Below, piece after piece: positions 26,002 to 34,069 of a stretch of DNA of 64,000 nucleotides. Position numbers and translations under genes: made by a program. The DNA comes from Chromobacterium rhizoryzae (GTDB lineage: Bacteria; Pseudomonadota; Gammaproteobacteria; Burkholderiales; Chromobacteriaceae). The stretch is from NCBI RefSeq assembly GCF_020544465.1, contig NZ_CP066126.1, forward strand, positions 1,116,001 to 1,180,000, given 5' to 3'. Within the stretch, counting starts at the first letter, position 1, and each line of letters opens with the position of its first letter. The notes beneath the pieces were generated by a model. The model was given only the letters and a program-made list of their open reading frames with translations, made no database searches and was not told the origin of the DNA.

Positions 26002-28152
26002 TTAAGGCAGGATGGTGGTGATCTGCTTTTGCAACTGCTGCTTCAGCGCCTGCTGCTTTTCCACCTCGGTCTTCTTGCCCTTGACCATGGCGTTGAAGTC
26101 CAGCGCGTAGACCGGCGCGTTCAGCGGGCCGGTGATCTTCAGCGGCACGTTGACGCCCTTGAGGCGGGCGAAGGCCAGCGGGTTGGCCTGCACGTCCATG
26201 GTGTAGTCGACGATGCTTTGCTTCAGGTCTATCTTGCCGCCGCCGCCCACATTCATCAGCTGGGAAGCGAGCTTCAGGTCCTGGCTGCGCGCCACGCCCT
26301 TGTCCAGGCGGAAGCTGCTGGACAGCGTGGCGAAGGTGGTTTTCTGGTCGTTCTGCGCGGCGCTGTTCCATTCCTTCAGCTCGGCCGGCAGGTTCTTCAG
26401 CGCCGCCACCAGGTCGATGCCGGTCAGCGCGCCGTTGTTCAGGCTCATCTGCACATTGCCGCTCAGGGTGTCGCGCAGCTGGGCGAAGGATTTGCCGTCG
26501 GCGTTGATGTCTATCTTGCCGTTGCCCTTGCCGTCCAGGCGGCTGAAGTTGAACAGGTCCACCAGCAGCGGGCGGATCTTCATGCCCTGCAGCGTCTGGT
26601 TCACTTTCAGTTGCGGCACGTCGCGGCGGCTGAGGCTGGCGTCGCCTTGCAGCCTGCCTTCGTAGATGTCGGCCGACATCTGGTCCAGCTCCAGCTCGCG
26701 CGGGTTGATGCGCACATTGCTGCTGATCTGCTTGATGCGGAAGCGGCCCACCGCCAGCTCGCCCACAGCCACCTTGCCGGTGAGGTCGAACAGGTCCAGC
26801 CAGTCCAGCGGGATGTCGCCGGTGTTCTGGAAGATGGCCACCGGATCGCCCTTGCTTTCCGGCAGGTAGCGGTTCAGGTCCAGACGGCCCACCGACACCG
26901 TGGCTTCGTGGCGCGGCTTGATCAGGCCGTACTGGCTGACGGTGACGGCGAGGTCGGAGCCGTCCATCTTGCCGGCGACGCGCAGATTGAAGCGCGGCTC
27001 GTCCAGATCGCCGTCCAGCGCGCCGTCCATGGTGGACACCAGCTTGCCGCGCGGCAGCAGCGGGGTGGTGATGGTGGAGGTCAGCGCCAAGGGCTGCATC
27101 CGCAATTGATTCATGCCGGCCAGGGACAGCGGCGCGTTGAGCTTGACGTTGACCTTGGTGGAGCCGGCCAGCCAGTTGAAGTCGCCGTGCAGCTTGTCGG
27201 CGTACAGGCCGGCTTCGTTGAGTTTGAGGTTTTCCAGCGCGGCTTCCAGCTGGTACTGGCTGCGCGCGTAGCTGAGCTTGGCGCTCAGCTGGCCGGAAGG
27301 CATGGTCAGCTCGTCGAAGCTGGCGTTGATCTGCGGCAGCGCCAGGTGGACTTCGCTGCTGGGCCGCTCGCTGCTGAAGGCGAGCGCCACATTGCTGCCG
27401 GTGGCCTGCAAGGTGGCGAAATTGAGTTTGTACTGGCCGCTGACGGTGAGTTTGCTTTCGCCCAGGCCGGGAACCTGGGTCATCGCCACCGCGTCCAGCG
27501 CCTCCAGGCTGACCTGGTCGTCCTGGATGGACAGCGGCGTGTTGACCGCCAGGCGCACCGGGCGCGAGCCCTGTTCCAGGATGGCGCCGGCGCTGAGGCT
27601 GGCGCCACCGCGCAGATCGTCCGCGTCCAGGCTGATGCTGGCGACGCGGCTGTCGGTATGGGTCATCTGGTCGGACAGCACCAGGGTGCCCTCGCGTATC
27701 TTCAGCGTGTCCAGCTTGATGGAGAAGCTGCTCTGACTATGGCGCTGAAACAGATCGGCGATGGACAGGCGGCCGTCTTCGCCGCGGCTGATGTTGGCGC
27801 TGGGGCCGTACAGCGCCACCGAGCTCACTTCGCGGTTGCCGAACAGCAGCGGCCACCAGGCCAGGCCGACGCGCAATTCCTCCACGCGGGCAAACGGCGT
27901 TTGCTGGCCCGGTTCGGAGACGGAGAGCTTTTCGATCTGGATGCCGGGGGAGGGGAACAATATCGGGGTGACGCGGCCTTCGATGCTGATGACGCGGCCG
28001 GTGTCCTGCAAGGCGTGCGACAGGGTGCCGCGCACCTGAGCTTCATTAAATTGCCAGTAGATCAGCGATTGCACCAGCACGACGACCGCCACTAGCGCGG
28101 TGAGGCTGTAAACAGCGATGCGAAGCCACAGCCGGCCGGAGTTCAATTTCAT
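26002..28152 (-). CDS. AsmA family protein
   Basis: A 716-residue protein with one N-terminal transmembrane helix (LRIAVYSLTALVAVVVLVQSLIYW) and a long periplasmic region. The AsmA N-terminal domain (residues ~30-200; GRVISIEGRVTPILFPSPGIQIEKLSVSEPG) is followed by repeats of beta-strand-rich sequence and the conserved C-terminal AsmA part (DGKGNGKIDINADGKSFAQLRDTLSGNVQMSLNNGALTGIDL region). AsmA-like proteins form hydrophobic grooves thought to move phospholipids to the outer membrane or affect its assembly. It stands alone, convergent with the antiporter gene and just downstream of tRNA-Gly on the same strand. Confidence 0.93.
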   Translation of the reverse strand: MKLNSGRLWLRIAVYSLTALVAVVVLVQSLIYWQFNEAQVRGTLSHALQDTGRVISIEGRVTPILFPSPGIQIEKLSVSEPGQQTPFARVEELRVGLAWWPLLFGNREVSSVALYGPSANISRGEDGRLSIADLFQRHSQSSFSIKLDTLKIREGTLVLSDQMTHTDSRVASISLDADDLRGGASLSAGAILEQGSRPVRLAVNTPLSIQDDQVSLEALDAVAMTQVPGLGESKLTVSGQYKLNFATLQATGSNVALAFSSERPSSEVHLALPQINASFDELTMPSGQLSAKLSYARSQYQLEAALENLKLNEAGLYADKLHGDFNWLAGSTKVNVKLNAPLSLAGMNQLRMQPLALTSTITTPLLPRGKLVSTMDGALDGDLDEPRFNLRVAGKMDGSDLAVTVSQYGLIKPRHEATVSVGRLDLNRYLPESKGDPVAIFQNTGDIPLDWLDLFDLTGKVAVGELAVGRFRIKQISSNVRINPRELELDQMSADIYEGRLQGDASLSRRDVPQLKVNQTLQGMKIRPLLVDLFNFSRLDGKGNGKIDINADGKSFAQLRDTLSGNVQMSLNNGALTGIDLVAALKNLPAELKEWNSAAQNDQKTTFATLSSSFRLDKGVARSQDLKLASQLMNVGGGGKIDLKQSIVDYTMDVQANPLAFARLKGVNVPLKITGPLNAPVYALDFNAMVKGKKTEVEKQQALKQQLQKQITTILP

Positions 28153-28215
28153 GGGTGGATGCTCGGATGGGCCATGCCAGCGGTTTGATCTAGGTTACGG
28201 GTTGGGAAATCGGAC

Positions 28216-28289
28216 TGGAGCGGGTGAAGGGAATCGAACCCTCGTCGTAAGCTTGGGAAGCTTCTGCTCTACCATTGAGCTACACCCGC
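28216..28289 (-). tRNA. tRNA-Gly(CCC)
   Basis: The minus strand reads GCGGGTGTAGCTCAATGGTA..., a cloverleaf with a 7-base acceptor stem (GCGGGTG / CACCCGC), D-arm GCTC/GAGC, anticodon loop TTCCCAA with anticodon CCC, T-arm AGGG TTCGATT CCCT, and an encoded CCA end (28216-28218). It is close in sequence to E. coli glyU. The top pair of the anticodon stem looks mismatched (G-A), leaving four clear pairs. It reads GGG codons. Confidence 0.95.
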
Positions 28290-28311
28290 GCGTTTTCGGC
28301 TAGAGCGCCCG

Positions 28312-28340
28312 AATGTAGCGTTTTTTGCCTGTTTTGGCAA
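28312..28340 (-). promoter_or_regulatory. Sigma-70-type promoter for tRNA-Gly
   Basis: On the minus strand, TTGCCA (28340-28335) is followed by a 17-base spacer and TACATT (28317-28312), then a GC-rich discriminator (CGGGCGC). This is a good match to a stable-RNA promoter under stringent control, 22 bases before the mature tRNA 5' end. Confidence 0.75.
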
Positions 28341-28409
28341 GGCGCGCCGCCGCTGTGGGCGGTTCCGGCGACGGCGCGGGCGCTAAGTGATTGATAAAAA
28401 AGCACACGC

Positions 28410-28889
28410 TCAAGCGCCTCCGCCCAGCCCGGCCAGCAGGTCTTCCAATTGATCGGTGGCCTGGCCCCAGCCGCTGGCGAAGCCCATCGCCTCGTGTTCG
28501 CGCAGGTCGGCCTCGGTCCAGTGCAAGACGTCCGCGCGGTAATGCGTCTTGCCGTCGCGGGGCTGGAATTCCAGCGTCACGGTCATGAAGGGCTTGGCCG
28601 AAGGCAGCCAGGCTTCGGTGTAAGCGTCGGTGAACACCAGGCGGCGCCCGGGCCGCACTTCCAGATAGACGCCGCGATTGGGGAAGTCCTGTCCTTCCGG
28701 ACTGCGCATCACCACCAGGCTGGAGCCGCCGGGCCGGACGTCCAGTTCGGCCGAGGCCACCGTCCACGGCCGCGGGGTGAACCATTGGCATAGCAGTTCG
28801 GGGTCGGTCCAGGCGCGGTAAACCTGTTCCGGCGGAGCGTCGATCAGGCGTTCCAGCGTTAGCCGGTAGGGGGCGTGGGCTTGGCTCAT
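28410..28889 (-). CDS. SRPBCC / AHSA1-type domain protein
   Basis: A 159-residue START-like (SRPBCC, activator of Hsp90 ATPase homologue 1-like) protein. It opens YRLTLERLIDAPPEQVYRAWTDPELLCQWFTP, the usual first strand and helix, and has GRRLVFTDAYTEAW and EAMGFASGWGQATDQLEDLL at the C-terminal helix. Members bind hydrophobic ligands, or are stress- or toxin-linked proteins of unknown ligand. No operon partner is clear; the next gene on the same strand, the MocR regulator, starts 1.5 kb upstream and ends 44 bases before this gene's start, so read-through from it is possible. Confidence 0.88.
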   Translation of the reverse strand: MSQAHAPYRLTLERLIDAPPEQVYRAWTDPELLCQWFTPRPWTVASAELDVRPGGSSLVVMRSPEGQDFPNRGVYLEVRPGRRLVFTDAYTEAWLPSAKPFMTVTLEFQPRDGKTHYRADVLHWTEADLREHEAMGFASGWGQATDQLEDLLAGLGGGA

Positions 28890-28933
28890 GCGCGGCCTTT
28901 CGGGTGAGGGTGTCGGCTCAGATTAGTTCTTTG

Positions 28934-30382
28934 TCATGAGCTCCGCAATCCCGTCGCCGGAATTTGCCGGCGCAGCGCCTGCGCCAGGCGGGCGACGCCT
29001 TGCTCCAGTTGCTCCGCTTCCAGCGCGCCGAAGCCCAGGCGCAGCGCCGGGATGTCGCGGCCGTCGTCGGCGAAGGCGCCGCCGGGCAGGAAGCGTACGC
29101 CCGCGCTGCGCGCGTCCGCGCCCAGCCGCGGCATGTCCACCCAGGACGGCAGCCGCAGCCAAAGCGCCAGCCCGCCTTCCGGCAGCTCGTATTCGGCCAG
29201 GCCGGCCAGATGGCGGTCTATCGCGTCGGCCAGCGCCTGGCGGCGCGCGCGGTAGATGCGCAGCGCGCGGCGGAGATGGCGTTTCAGTTCGCCGCTGTGC
29301 ATCAGTTCGGCCACCGCCAGTTCGGTGACGGCGTTGCCTTGGCGGTCTATCAGCATGATGTCGGCGGCGCAGCGCTGGATGAGGGCGGGCTCGGCCACCA
29401 GGTAGCCGACGCGCAGCCCCGGCGCCAGCACTTTGGACAGGGAGCCGACGTAAACGATGCGCTCGGCGGCGTCCAGGCTGGCCATCGGCAGCACCGGGCT
29501 GCGGCTGTAGTGGAATTCGTGGTCGTAGTCGTCCTCGATGATGGCGAAACCGTAGCGACGCGACAGGGCCAGCAATTGCAGCCGCCGTTCGGCCGGCATC
29601 ATCCGCGTGGTCGGATACTGGTGGTGTGGGGTCAGGTAGACGGCCTTGACCGGCTGGCTCCGGCACAGCCGCTCCAGCGCGTCCGGACGCATGCCGGCGG
29701 CGTCCTGTTCCACGTCCAACGGCCGCGCGCCCAGAGAGCGAAAGGCTTCGCGCGCCGGCGGGTAGCTGAGCGCGTCCAGCGCCACCGCGTCGCCGGGCCG
29801 CAGCAGCGCGCGGCCGGCCAGATAGATGCCCATCTGGCTGCCGCGCACCAGGCAGATGCGTTCGGCGTCGGCGTTGAGCCCGCGCTCCATGTCCAGCATT
29901 TCCGCCAAGGCCTGGCGCAAGGGCAGTTCGCCGCGCGGGTCGCCGTAGGCCAGACGCCCGGCGCGGGCCGCGGCGATCAGCGCGCGGCGGTAGGCGCGGC
30001 CCAGCACGTCGAAGGGAATCAGCCGCGAATCCGGCACGCCGTCGCCAAAGTCGATGTCGTCGTGCGCGGGGATGCTTGCGGGCGTCCGCGTGGTGGCCGG
30101 CGCGGACCGCGGCGACAGCAGCGGCAGGCTGGGCGCGACGAAGGTGCCGCGCCGGCCCTGCGTCAGCAGCCAGCCTTGCGCCGCCAGTTCCTCGTAGGCC
30201 AGCACCGCGGTCTTGCGGTTGATGCCCAGTTGCGCCGCCAGTTCGCGGCTGCCCGGCAGCGGCGCGCCCGGCCGCAGCCGGCCGCGTTGGATGTCGGCGC
30301 TGATTTGCTGGGCGATTTGCAGATGCACCGGCAGCCCGCCGTCTCTATCCAGGCTGAGTTGCAAATCCCATTTTCGCAGCAT
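28934..30382 (-). CDS. MocR/GabR-type transcriptional regulator (GntR HTH plus aminotransferase domain)
   Basis: A 482-residue regulator. The N-terminal winged helix (residues ~15-80; PLPGSRELAAQLGINRKTAVLAYEELAAQGWL) is joined by a linker (~85-110) to a fold-type I aminotransferase domain. That domain has the PLP lysine K317 in YVGSLSKVLAPGLRVGY and the cofactor-contact aspartate in IIEDDYDHEF. Members sense amino-acid or B6 compounds through PLP. It is divergent from the reductase/M24 pair at 30506, with a perfect dyad in the shared gap, so it probably controls that pair. It might instead be PdxR or an orphan; no B6 genes are near. Confidence 0.92.
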   Translation of the reverse strand: MLRKWDLQLSLDRDGGLPVHLQIAQQISADIQRGRLRPGAPLPGSRELAAQLGINRKTAVLAYEELAAQGWLLTQGRRGTFVAPSLPLLSPRSAPATTRTPASIPAHDDIDFGDGVPDSRLIPFDVLGRAYRRALIAAARAGRLAYGDPRGELPLRQALAEMLDMERGLNADAERICLVRGSQMGIYLAGRALLRPGDAVALDALSYPPAREAFRSLGARPLDVEQDAAGMRPDALERLCRSQPVKAVYLTPHHQYPTTRMMPAERRLQLLALSRRYGFAIIEDDYDHEFHYSRSPVLPMASLDAAERIVYVGSLSKVLAPGLRVGYLVAEPALIQRCAADIMLIDRQGNAVTELAVAELMHSGELKRHLRRALRIYRARRQALADAIDRHLAGLAEYELPEGGLALWLRLPSWVDMPRLGADARSAGVRFLPGGAFADDGRDIPALRLGFGALEAEQLEQGVARLAQALRRQIPATGLRSS

Positions 30383-30417
30383 GCCGCGGACTCCTTTCCT
30401 GGCTCTCGTTCCTGTTT

Positions 30418-30462
30418 CTGGACCATCAATCTTATCAAAACTGGATGTTTTTGCTGGTCCAG
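30418..30462. promoter_or_regulatory. Inverted repeat in MocR / reductase intergenic region (candidate operator)
   Basis: CTGGACCA (30418-30425) and TGGTCCAG (30455-30462) are exact inverted copies 37 bases apart centre to centre, with a further CTGGA in the A/T-rich spacer. The layout suits a MocR dimer binding two half-sites and blocking or bending the divergent promoters. A TTAAAG just downstream could be the -10 of the reductase gene. Confidence 0.5.
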
Positions 30463-30505
30463 CGGCGGCTTAAAGTGATCGAGATGGACATTCAAGGAGC
30501 GGCAA

Positions 30506-31570
30506 ATGACACAAGTGGCAGACAGCGGCGCAGGCCGCTACCGGCTGGCGGCGATAGAGCGACTGGGGCGCGAGGTCTGCGGGTTGCGGCTGGAGTGCGC
30601 CGATGCGGCGCCGCTGTTTTTCCGCAGCGGGCAATTCGTTTCGGTGACGGCTCCGGGCGGGCTGACGCGCAGTTACTCGATGGCGGCGCCGCCGCGCGCC
30701 GACGGCGGCGTGGAGTTGCACGTGCGGCTGCAGCCGGGCGGGGCGTTTTCGGAATGGCTGCGCCGGCAGGCGCGGCCGGGCGACGCGCTTTGGCTGCAAG
30801 GGCCCTATGGCGATTGCGTGTGGCGGGAGGACTCCGGCGTCGATCAGGCCGTGATGCTGGCCACCGGCACCGGGATCGCGCCGCTGCGGGCGATGTTGCA
30901 GCAGGGCCTGGGCGCGGCCGGGCGGCGGCCGGTGACCCTGTACTGGGGCGGCCGCAACGCGGACGACCTGTATTTGCTCGAGGAGCTGCGAGCCTGGGAG
31001 CGCGAGCGGCCGGGATTCCGCTTCGAGCCGGTGCTGTCCGAGCCCGATCCGGGCTGGGACGGCCGGCGCGGTTTCGTCCAGCAGGCGGCGGCCGAGGATT
31101 TTCCCTGTTTGCGCACCGCGGAGGTCTACGCCTGCGGCGCGCCGGCGATGGTGGACGCGGCGCGCCGCTTGCTGACGCGGCAGCGCGGCTTGCCGGAAGA
31201 GCGTTTTCTGGCCGACGCCTTCCAGCCGGCGGCGTCGGCCGCGCCGAGCGCGGCCGTCATGGCGGTGAGCGTTCGCGCCGCGGACGGCGGGGAGAGGCGG
31301 CTGGAAGCGCCCGCCGCCGGCAGCCTGATGCAGGCGCTGGCCGCCGCCGGTCTGATGCGCGGCGTCTGCGGCGGGCAGGCCGCCTGCGGCACTTGCCTGG
31401 TGCGCGTCGAGCCGGACTGGCTGCCGCGTTTGCCGGCGATGGAGCGCGCGGAGCGTCGGCTGCTGGCGGCGCTGGAGCTGTCGGAGGCGGACGAGGGCCG
31501 CTGCCGGCTGGCCTGCCAGATCGCCCTGCAGTCAAGCTTGCACGGTTTACAGATAGCCATACCCGGGTAG
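30506..31570 (+). CDS. FAD / NAD(P)H / [2Fe-2S] oxidoreductase
   Basis: A 354-residue reductase built in the order flavin domain, nucleotide domain, plant-type ferredoxin. The FAD site is RSYSMA (55-60), the nicotinamide site begins GTGIAP (121-126) with the ACGAPAMV motif near 210, and the C-terminal iron-sulfur domain has Cys288-x5-Cys294-x2-Cys297 and a distant Cys337. It would pass electrons from NAD(P)H to an oxygenase or other acceptor, like phthalate-type or CDP-glucoseen-type reductases, but no oxygenase partner is next to it. AAGGAG stands before the ATG. The M24-like gene follows 37 bases later. Confidence 0.9.
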   Translation: MTQVADSGAGRYRLAAIERLGREVCGLRLECADAAPLFFRSGQFVSVTAPGGLTRSYSMAAPPRADGGVELHVRLQPGGAFSEWLRRQARPGDALWLQGPYGDCVWREDSGVDQAVMLATGTGIAPLRAMLQQGLGAAGRRPVTLYWGGRNADDLYLLEELRAWERERPGFRFEPVLSEPDPGWDGRRGFVQQAAAEDFPCLRTAEVYACGAPAMVDAARRLLTRQRGLPEERFLADAFQPAASAAPSAAVMAVSVRAADGGERRLEAPAAGSLMQALAAAGLMRGVCGGQAACGTCLVRVEPDWLPRLPAMERAERRLLAALELSEADEGRCRLACQIALQSSLHGLQIAIPG

Positions 31571-31607
31571 GCGACCGCCTGCCCGCACTCAAGCACAGGA
31601 GCATGAA

Positions 31608-32300
31608 ATGGAAGCAAGCATTGAACAATCGGCGCTGGAGGGCGTGGGCCCGGCCTTCGATCCGCAGCAATTGATGGCGGTGCGGGACAAAACCCGGCAG
31701 GCGATCGCCCTGATCGCCGCGGCGATGCGGCCGGGCATGCTGGAGGAGGACGCGGTGGAACAGGCCAAGGACATCCTGGCCGAGCGCGGCATGCTGCGCG
31801 GCTGGCACGACGTCTACGTGCGTTTCGGCCGCAACACGCTGAAGACTTTCGGCGCGGCCTCCGATCCCGGCGTGCGTCTGGGCGAGGACGATATTTTCTT
31901 CATCGACATCGGCCCGGTGTGGAAACAGTGGGAGGGCGACGGCGGCGACAGCTTCGTCACCGGCGCCGATCCCGAGATGGCGCGCTGCGCCGCCGACGCC
32001 CGCGCCATCTTCCACGAGGTGAGGCGCAAATGGGCGAGAGAGGGCTGTAGCGGGCGCGAGCTGTACCGCTTCGCCGAGGACTGCGCCGCCGGCCGCGGCT
32101 GGGCCTTGAATCTGGATCTGTCCGGTCACCGGCTGGCGGACTTCCCGCACGCGGCCATCCACGAGGGGCCGCTGGCGGAGGTGGACTTCACTCCGGCGCG
32201 CATGCTGTGGGTGCTGGAGATCCACATCCGCCATCCGTCCCGGCCCTTCGGCGCCTTCTTCGAGGACATGTTGCTGGAGGATGCCTGCTTCGCGGAGTGA
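31608..32300 (+). CDS. M24 family metallopeptidase-like protein
   Basis: A 230-residue protein with the pita-bread fold of methionine and proline aminopeptidases. The metal ligands can be traced: Asp100 (FFIDIGP), Asp111 or Asp114 (EGDGGDSF), His174 (LSGHRLADFPH), Glu204 (VLEIHI) and Glu219 (AFFED). All five ligand positions appear present, so a two-metal site is possible. It is shorter than Xaa-Pro peptidases and lacks their N-terminal domain. The pairing with a ferredoxin-type reductase under a MocR regulator suggests a small-molecule or modified-peptide substrate rather than general protein trimming; that is inference. It is followed at once by the palindromic repeat. Confidence 0.82.
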   Translation: MEASIEQSALEGVGPAFDPQQLMAVRDKTRQAIALIAAAMRPGMLEEDAVEQAKDILAERGMLRGWHDVYVRFGRNTLKTFGAASDPGVRLGEDDIFFIDIGPVWKQWEGDGGDSFVTGADPEMARCAADARAIFHEVRRKWAREGCSGRELYRFAEDCAAGRGWALNLDLSGHRLADFPHAAIHEGPLAEVDFTPARMLWVLEIHIRHPSRPFGAFFEDMLLEDACFAE

Positions 32301-32320
32301 GGCCCGCCTAGGTCTGGCTT

Positions 32321-32462
32321 AGAGCCTGTTCAAAGTCTCGCGAGCGAGAGCGAGACAAGGCGAAAACGAGCGAAAAAGCGGAATGTACTCGTGGTACATG
32401 AGCATTTTGAGCTCGTTTTCAACGCCGTATCGCTGAAGCGCAGCAGACTTTGAATAGGTTCT
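32321..32462. repeat. Palindromic intergenic repeat, copy 1 (142 bases)
   Basis: The ends are near-inverted: GAGCCTGTTCAAAGTCT at the left and AGACTTTGAATAGGTTCT at the right. Inside are nested arms AAAACGAGC / GCTCGTTTT and a central hairpin ATGTAC-TCGTG-GTACAT, so the whole unit can fold into one long imperfect stem. It fills the gap between two convergent genes and touches the stop codon of the DUF1348 gene. Two related copies lie at 43261-43354 and 53730-53863. It has the look of a MITE-like or REP-like element. Confidence 0.85.
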
Positions 32463-32938
32463 TACAAGCCCAGTTCGCTCAGACCGGGATGATCGTCCGG
32501 CCTGCGCCCCAGCGGCCAGTGGAACAGGCGCTCGTCCTCGCGGATGGCTAGATCGTTGATGCAGGCGTAGCGGCGCTGCATCAGGCCGTCGGCGGCGAAC
32601 TCCCAGTTTTCGTTGCCGTAGGAACGGAACCACTGGCCGGCCTCGTCCCGCCATTCGTAGGCGAAGCGCACCGCGATGCGCTCGCCGTCGTGGGCCCATA
32701 GTTCCTTGATCAGCCGGTACTCGTGTTCGCGCCGCCATTTGCCGGCGAGGAAGTCGATGATCTGCGCGCGGCCGCGCGGGAATTCGGCGCGGTTGCGCCA
32801 CTGGCTGTCTTCGGTATAGGCCTGGGCCACGCGTTCCGGATTGCGGCTGTTCCAGCCGTCTTCGGCCAGGCGGACCTTGAGGATGGCGCTGTCGCGATCG
32901 AAGGGCGGCAGCGGCGGGCGGAGTTCTGGTGCGTGCAT
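32462..32938 (-). CDS. DUF1348 / NTF2-like protein
   Basis: A 158-residue protein of the nuclear transport factor 2-like DUF1348 family. It shows RLAEDGWNSRNPERVAQAYTEDSQWRNRAEF, a helix-rich start of the cone-shaped fold, and RIAVRFAYEWRDEAGQWFRSYGNENWEF followed by RYACINDLAIREDERLFHWPLG, which are family motifs. The molecular function of the family is unknown. ATG 32938 begins the conserved part; an open frame extends further upstream without family similarity. It is divergent from the treR gene but has no visible functional tie to it. Confidence 0.88.
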   Translation of the reverse strand: MHAPELRPPLPPFDRDSAILKVRLAEDGWNSRNPERVAQAYTEDSQWRNRAEFPRGRAQIIDFLAGKWRREHEYRLIKELWAHDGERIAVRFAYEWRDEAGQWFRSYGNENWEFAADGLMQRRYACINDLAIREDERLFHWPLGRRPDDHPGLSELGL

Positions 32939-33128
32939 GACGACGTTCCTGTCTGGTGAGGGAAGGCGCCCAGTGTGCGCCGGGCCGGCGGCAGGCGGAA
33001 TATCCGCGGCGGACAATGCAGTGTTGCGCGGAGCGGAAGAACGCGTCCGGCGCGGACTGGCGCGTCGCCCGCGCTTGAGGCAGACTGCCGGACTGGGGCG
33101 CTCCGCCAGATCTTGCCGAATCCACGCC

Positions 33129-33836
33129 GTGAACAAATACAGCCAAATCTTTTCCGACATCGTCGCCGACATCGACAACCAGCGTTACCAGCAAGGCGAC
33201 CGCATTCCTTCCGAAACCGAGCTGATGCAGGGCTACGAGGCCAGCCGCGGCACCGTGCGTAAGGCGGTGGACATGTTGCAGGAGCGCGGCTATGTGCAGA
33301 AGATTCACGGCAAGGGCGTGTTCGTGCTGCGCTCCGGCAATATCGAGTTCCAGCTCAGCGGCATCGTCAGCTTCAAGGAGGCGCATCAGCATCTGGGCCG
33401 CCGCGTCAGCTCCCGGGTGGCGGAGATGGAGACGGTGCCGGCGGACGCGCAACTGGCGCGCCTGCTGGACGTGCGCGAGAAAACCCCGCTGCTCAAGATC
33501 AAGCGGGTGCGCAATATCGATAATGAAAACGTGATCCTGGACATCAATTACTTCGTGGCCAGCCTGGTGCCGGGCCTGGACCGGGAGGCCGCCGCCGGCT
33601 CCATCTACGAATTCATCGAACAGCGGCTGGGCCTGAACATCAGTTACGCGCGCCGGGTGATAGAGGCGCAGGCCTGCGGCGACGACGATCGCCGCTATCT
33701 GGATCTGAATGGCATGGACCACGTGATCGTGGTCAAGAACCACACCCATCTCTACGACGGCCGTCAGTTCGAATACACCGAGTCCCGCCACCGGCTGGAC
33801 AAATTCTTCTTCTCCGACGTCGCCCGCCGCAAATAG
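33129..33836 (+). CDS. treR: GntR/HutC-type trehalose operon repressor (GTG start)
   Basis: A 235-residue regulator with an N-terminal winged helix (residues 1-70; DRIPSETELMQGYEASRGTVRKAVDMLQERGYVQKIHGKGVFV) and a C-terminal UTRA ligand domain (~95-230), as in TreR of Bacillus. UTRA domains of TreR bind trehalose-6-phosphate, which releases DNA. The GTG at 33129 fits the family N-terminus (MNKYSQIFSDIV); no ATG is available there. It lies directly upstream of treB on the same strand, and two palindromes matching the HutC half-site GTnTAnAC lie in between. Those are probably its operators. Confidence 0.9.
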   Translation: MNKYSQIFSDIVADIDNQRYQQGDRIPSETELMQGYEASRGTVRKAVDMLQERGYVQKIHGKGVFVLRSGNIEFQLSGIVSFKEAHQHLGRRVSSRVAEMETVPADAQLARLLDVREKTPLLKIKRVRNIDNENVILDINYFVASLVPGLDREAAAGSIYEFIEQRLGLNISYARRVIEAQACGDDDRRYLDLNGMDHVIVVKNHTHLYDGRQFEYTESRHRLDKFFFSDVARRK

Positions 33837-33926
33837 CGGCGCGGCGGCGCGCGCCGTCATTCCTTGATCTGAAGCGATCCATCGCGCCTGTTGCGTTCAC
33901 GCACGGGGGCGTTTGATTTTGCGCAA

Positions 33927-33968
33927 ACTCGTCTATACGAGTGTTGACACAACTCGTCTGTACCAGTT
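33927..33968 (+). promoter_or_regulatory. Tandem TreR-type operators and -35 box of the tre operon
   Basis: Operator 1 is ACTCGT-CTAT-ACGAGT (33927-33942, perfect arms). Operator 2 is AACTCGT-CTGT-ACCAGTT (33951-33968, one mismatch). Both cores (GTCTATAC, GTCTGTAC) match or nearly match the HutC-type consensus GTnTAnAC. A TTGACA (-35) stands between them at 33944-33949, so a repressor on either site would block polymerase. The expected -10 (near 33967, TTAGCG) is weak. Centre-to-centre distance is 25 bases. Confidence 0.75.
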
Positions 33969-34069
33969 AGCGTGCCATCAGCATCGGCGGCGCTTGCCAA
34001 TATCGCCGCCAGGTTTGATAACGGGCTAGACGGCGCAGACCGTCGGCCGAGAGATACAGGGACCCTCAG

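Noticed and set aside
32319..32461. Peptide-like frame through the palindromic repeat (ending ...SPCLALARETLNRL)
   Set aside because: It is a translation of the repeat element and continues into unrelated antisense sequence; no evidence of a real gene.
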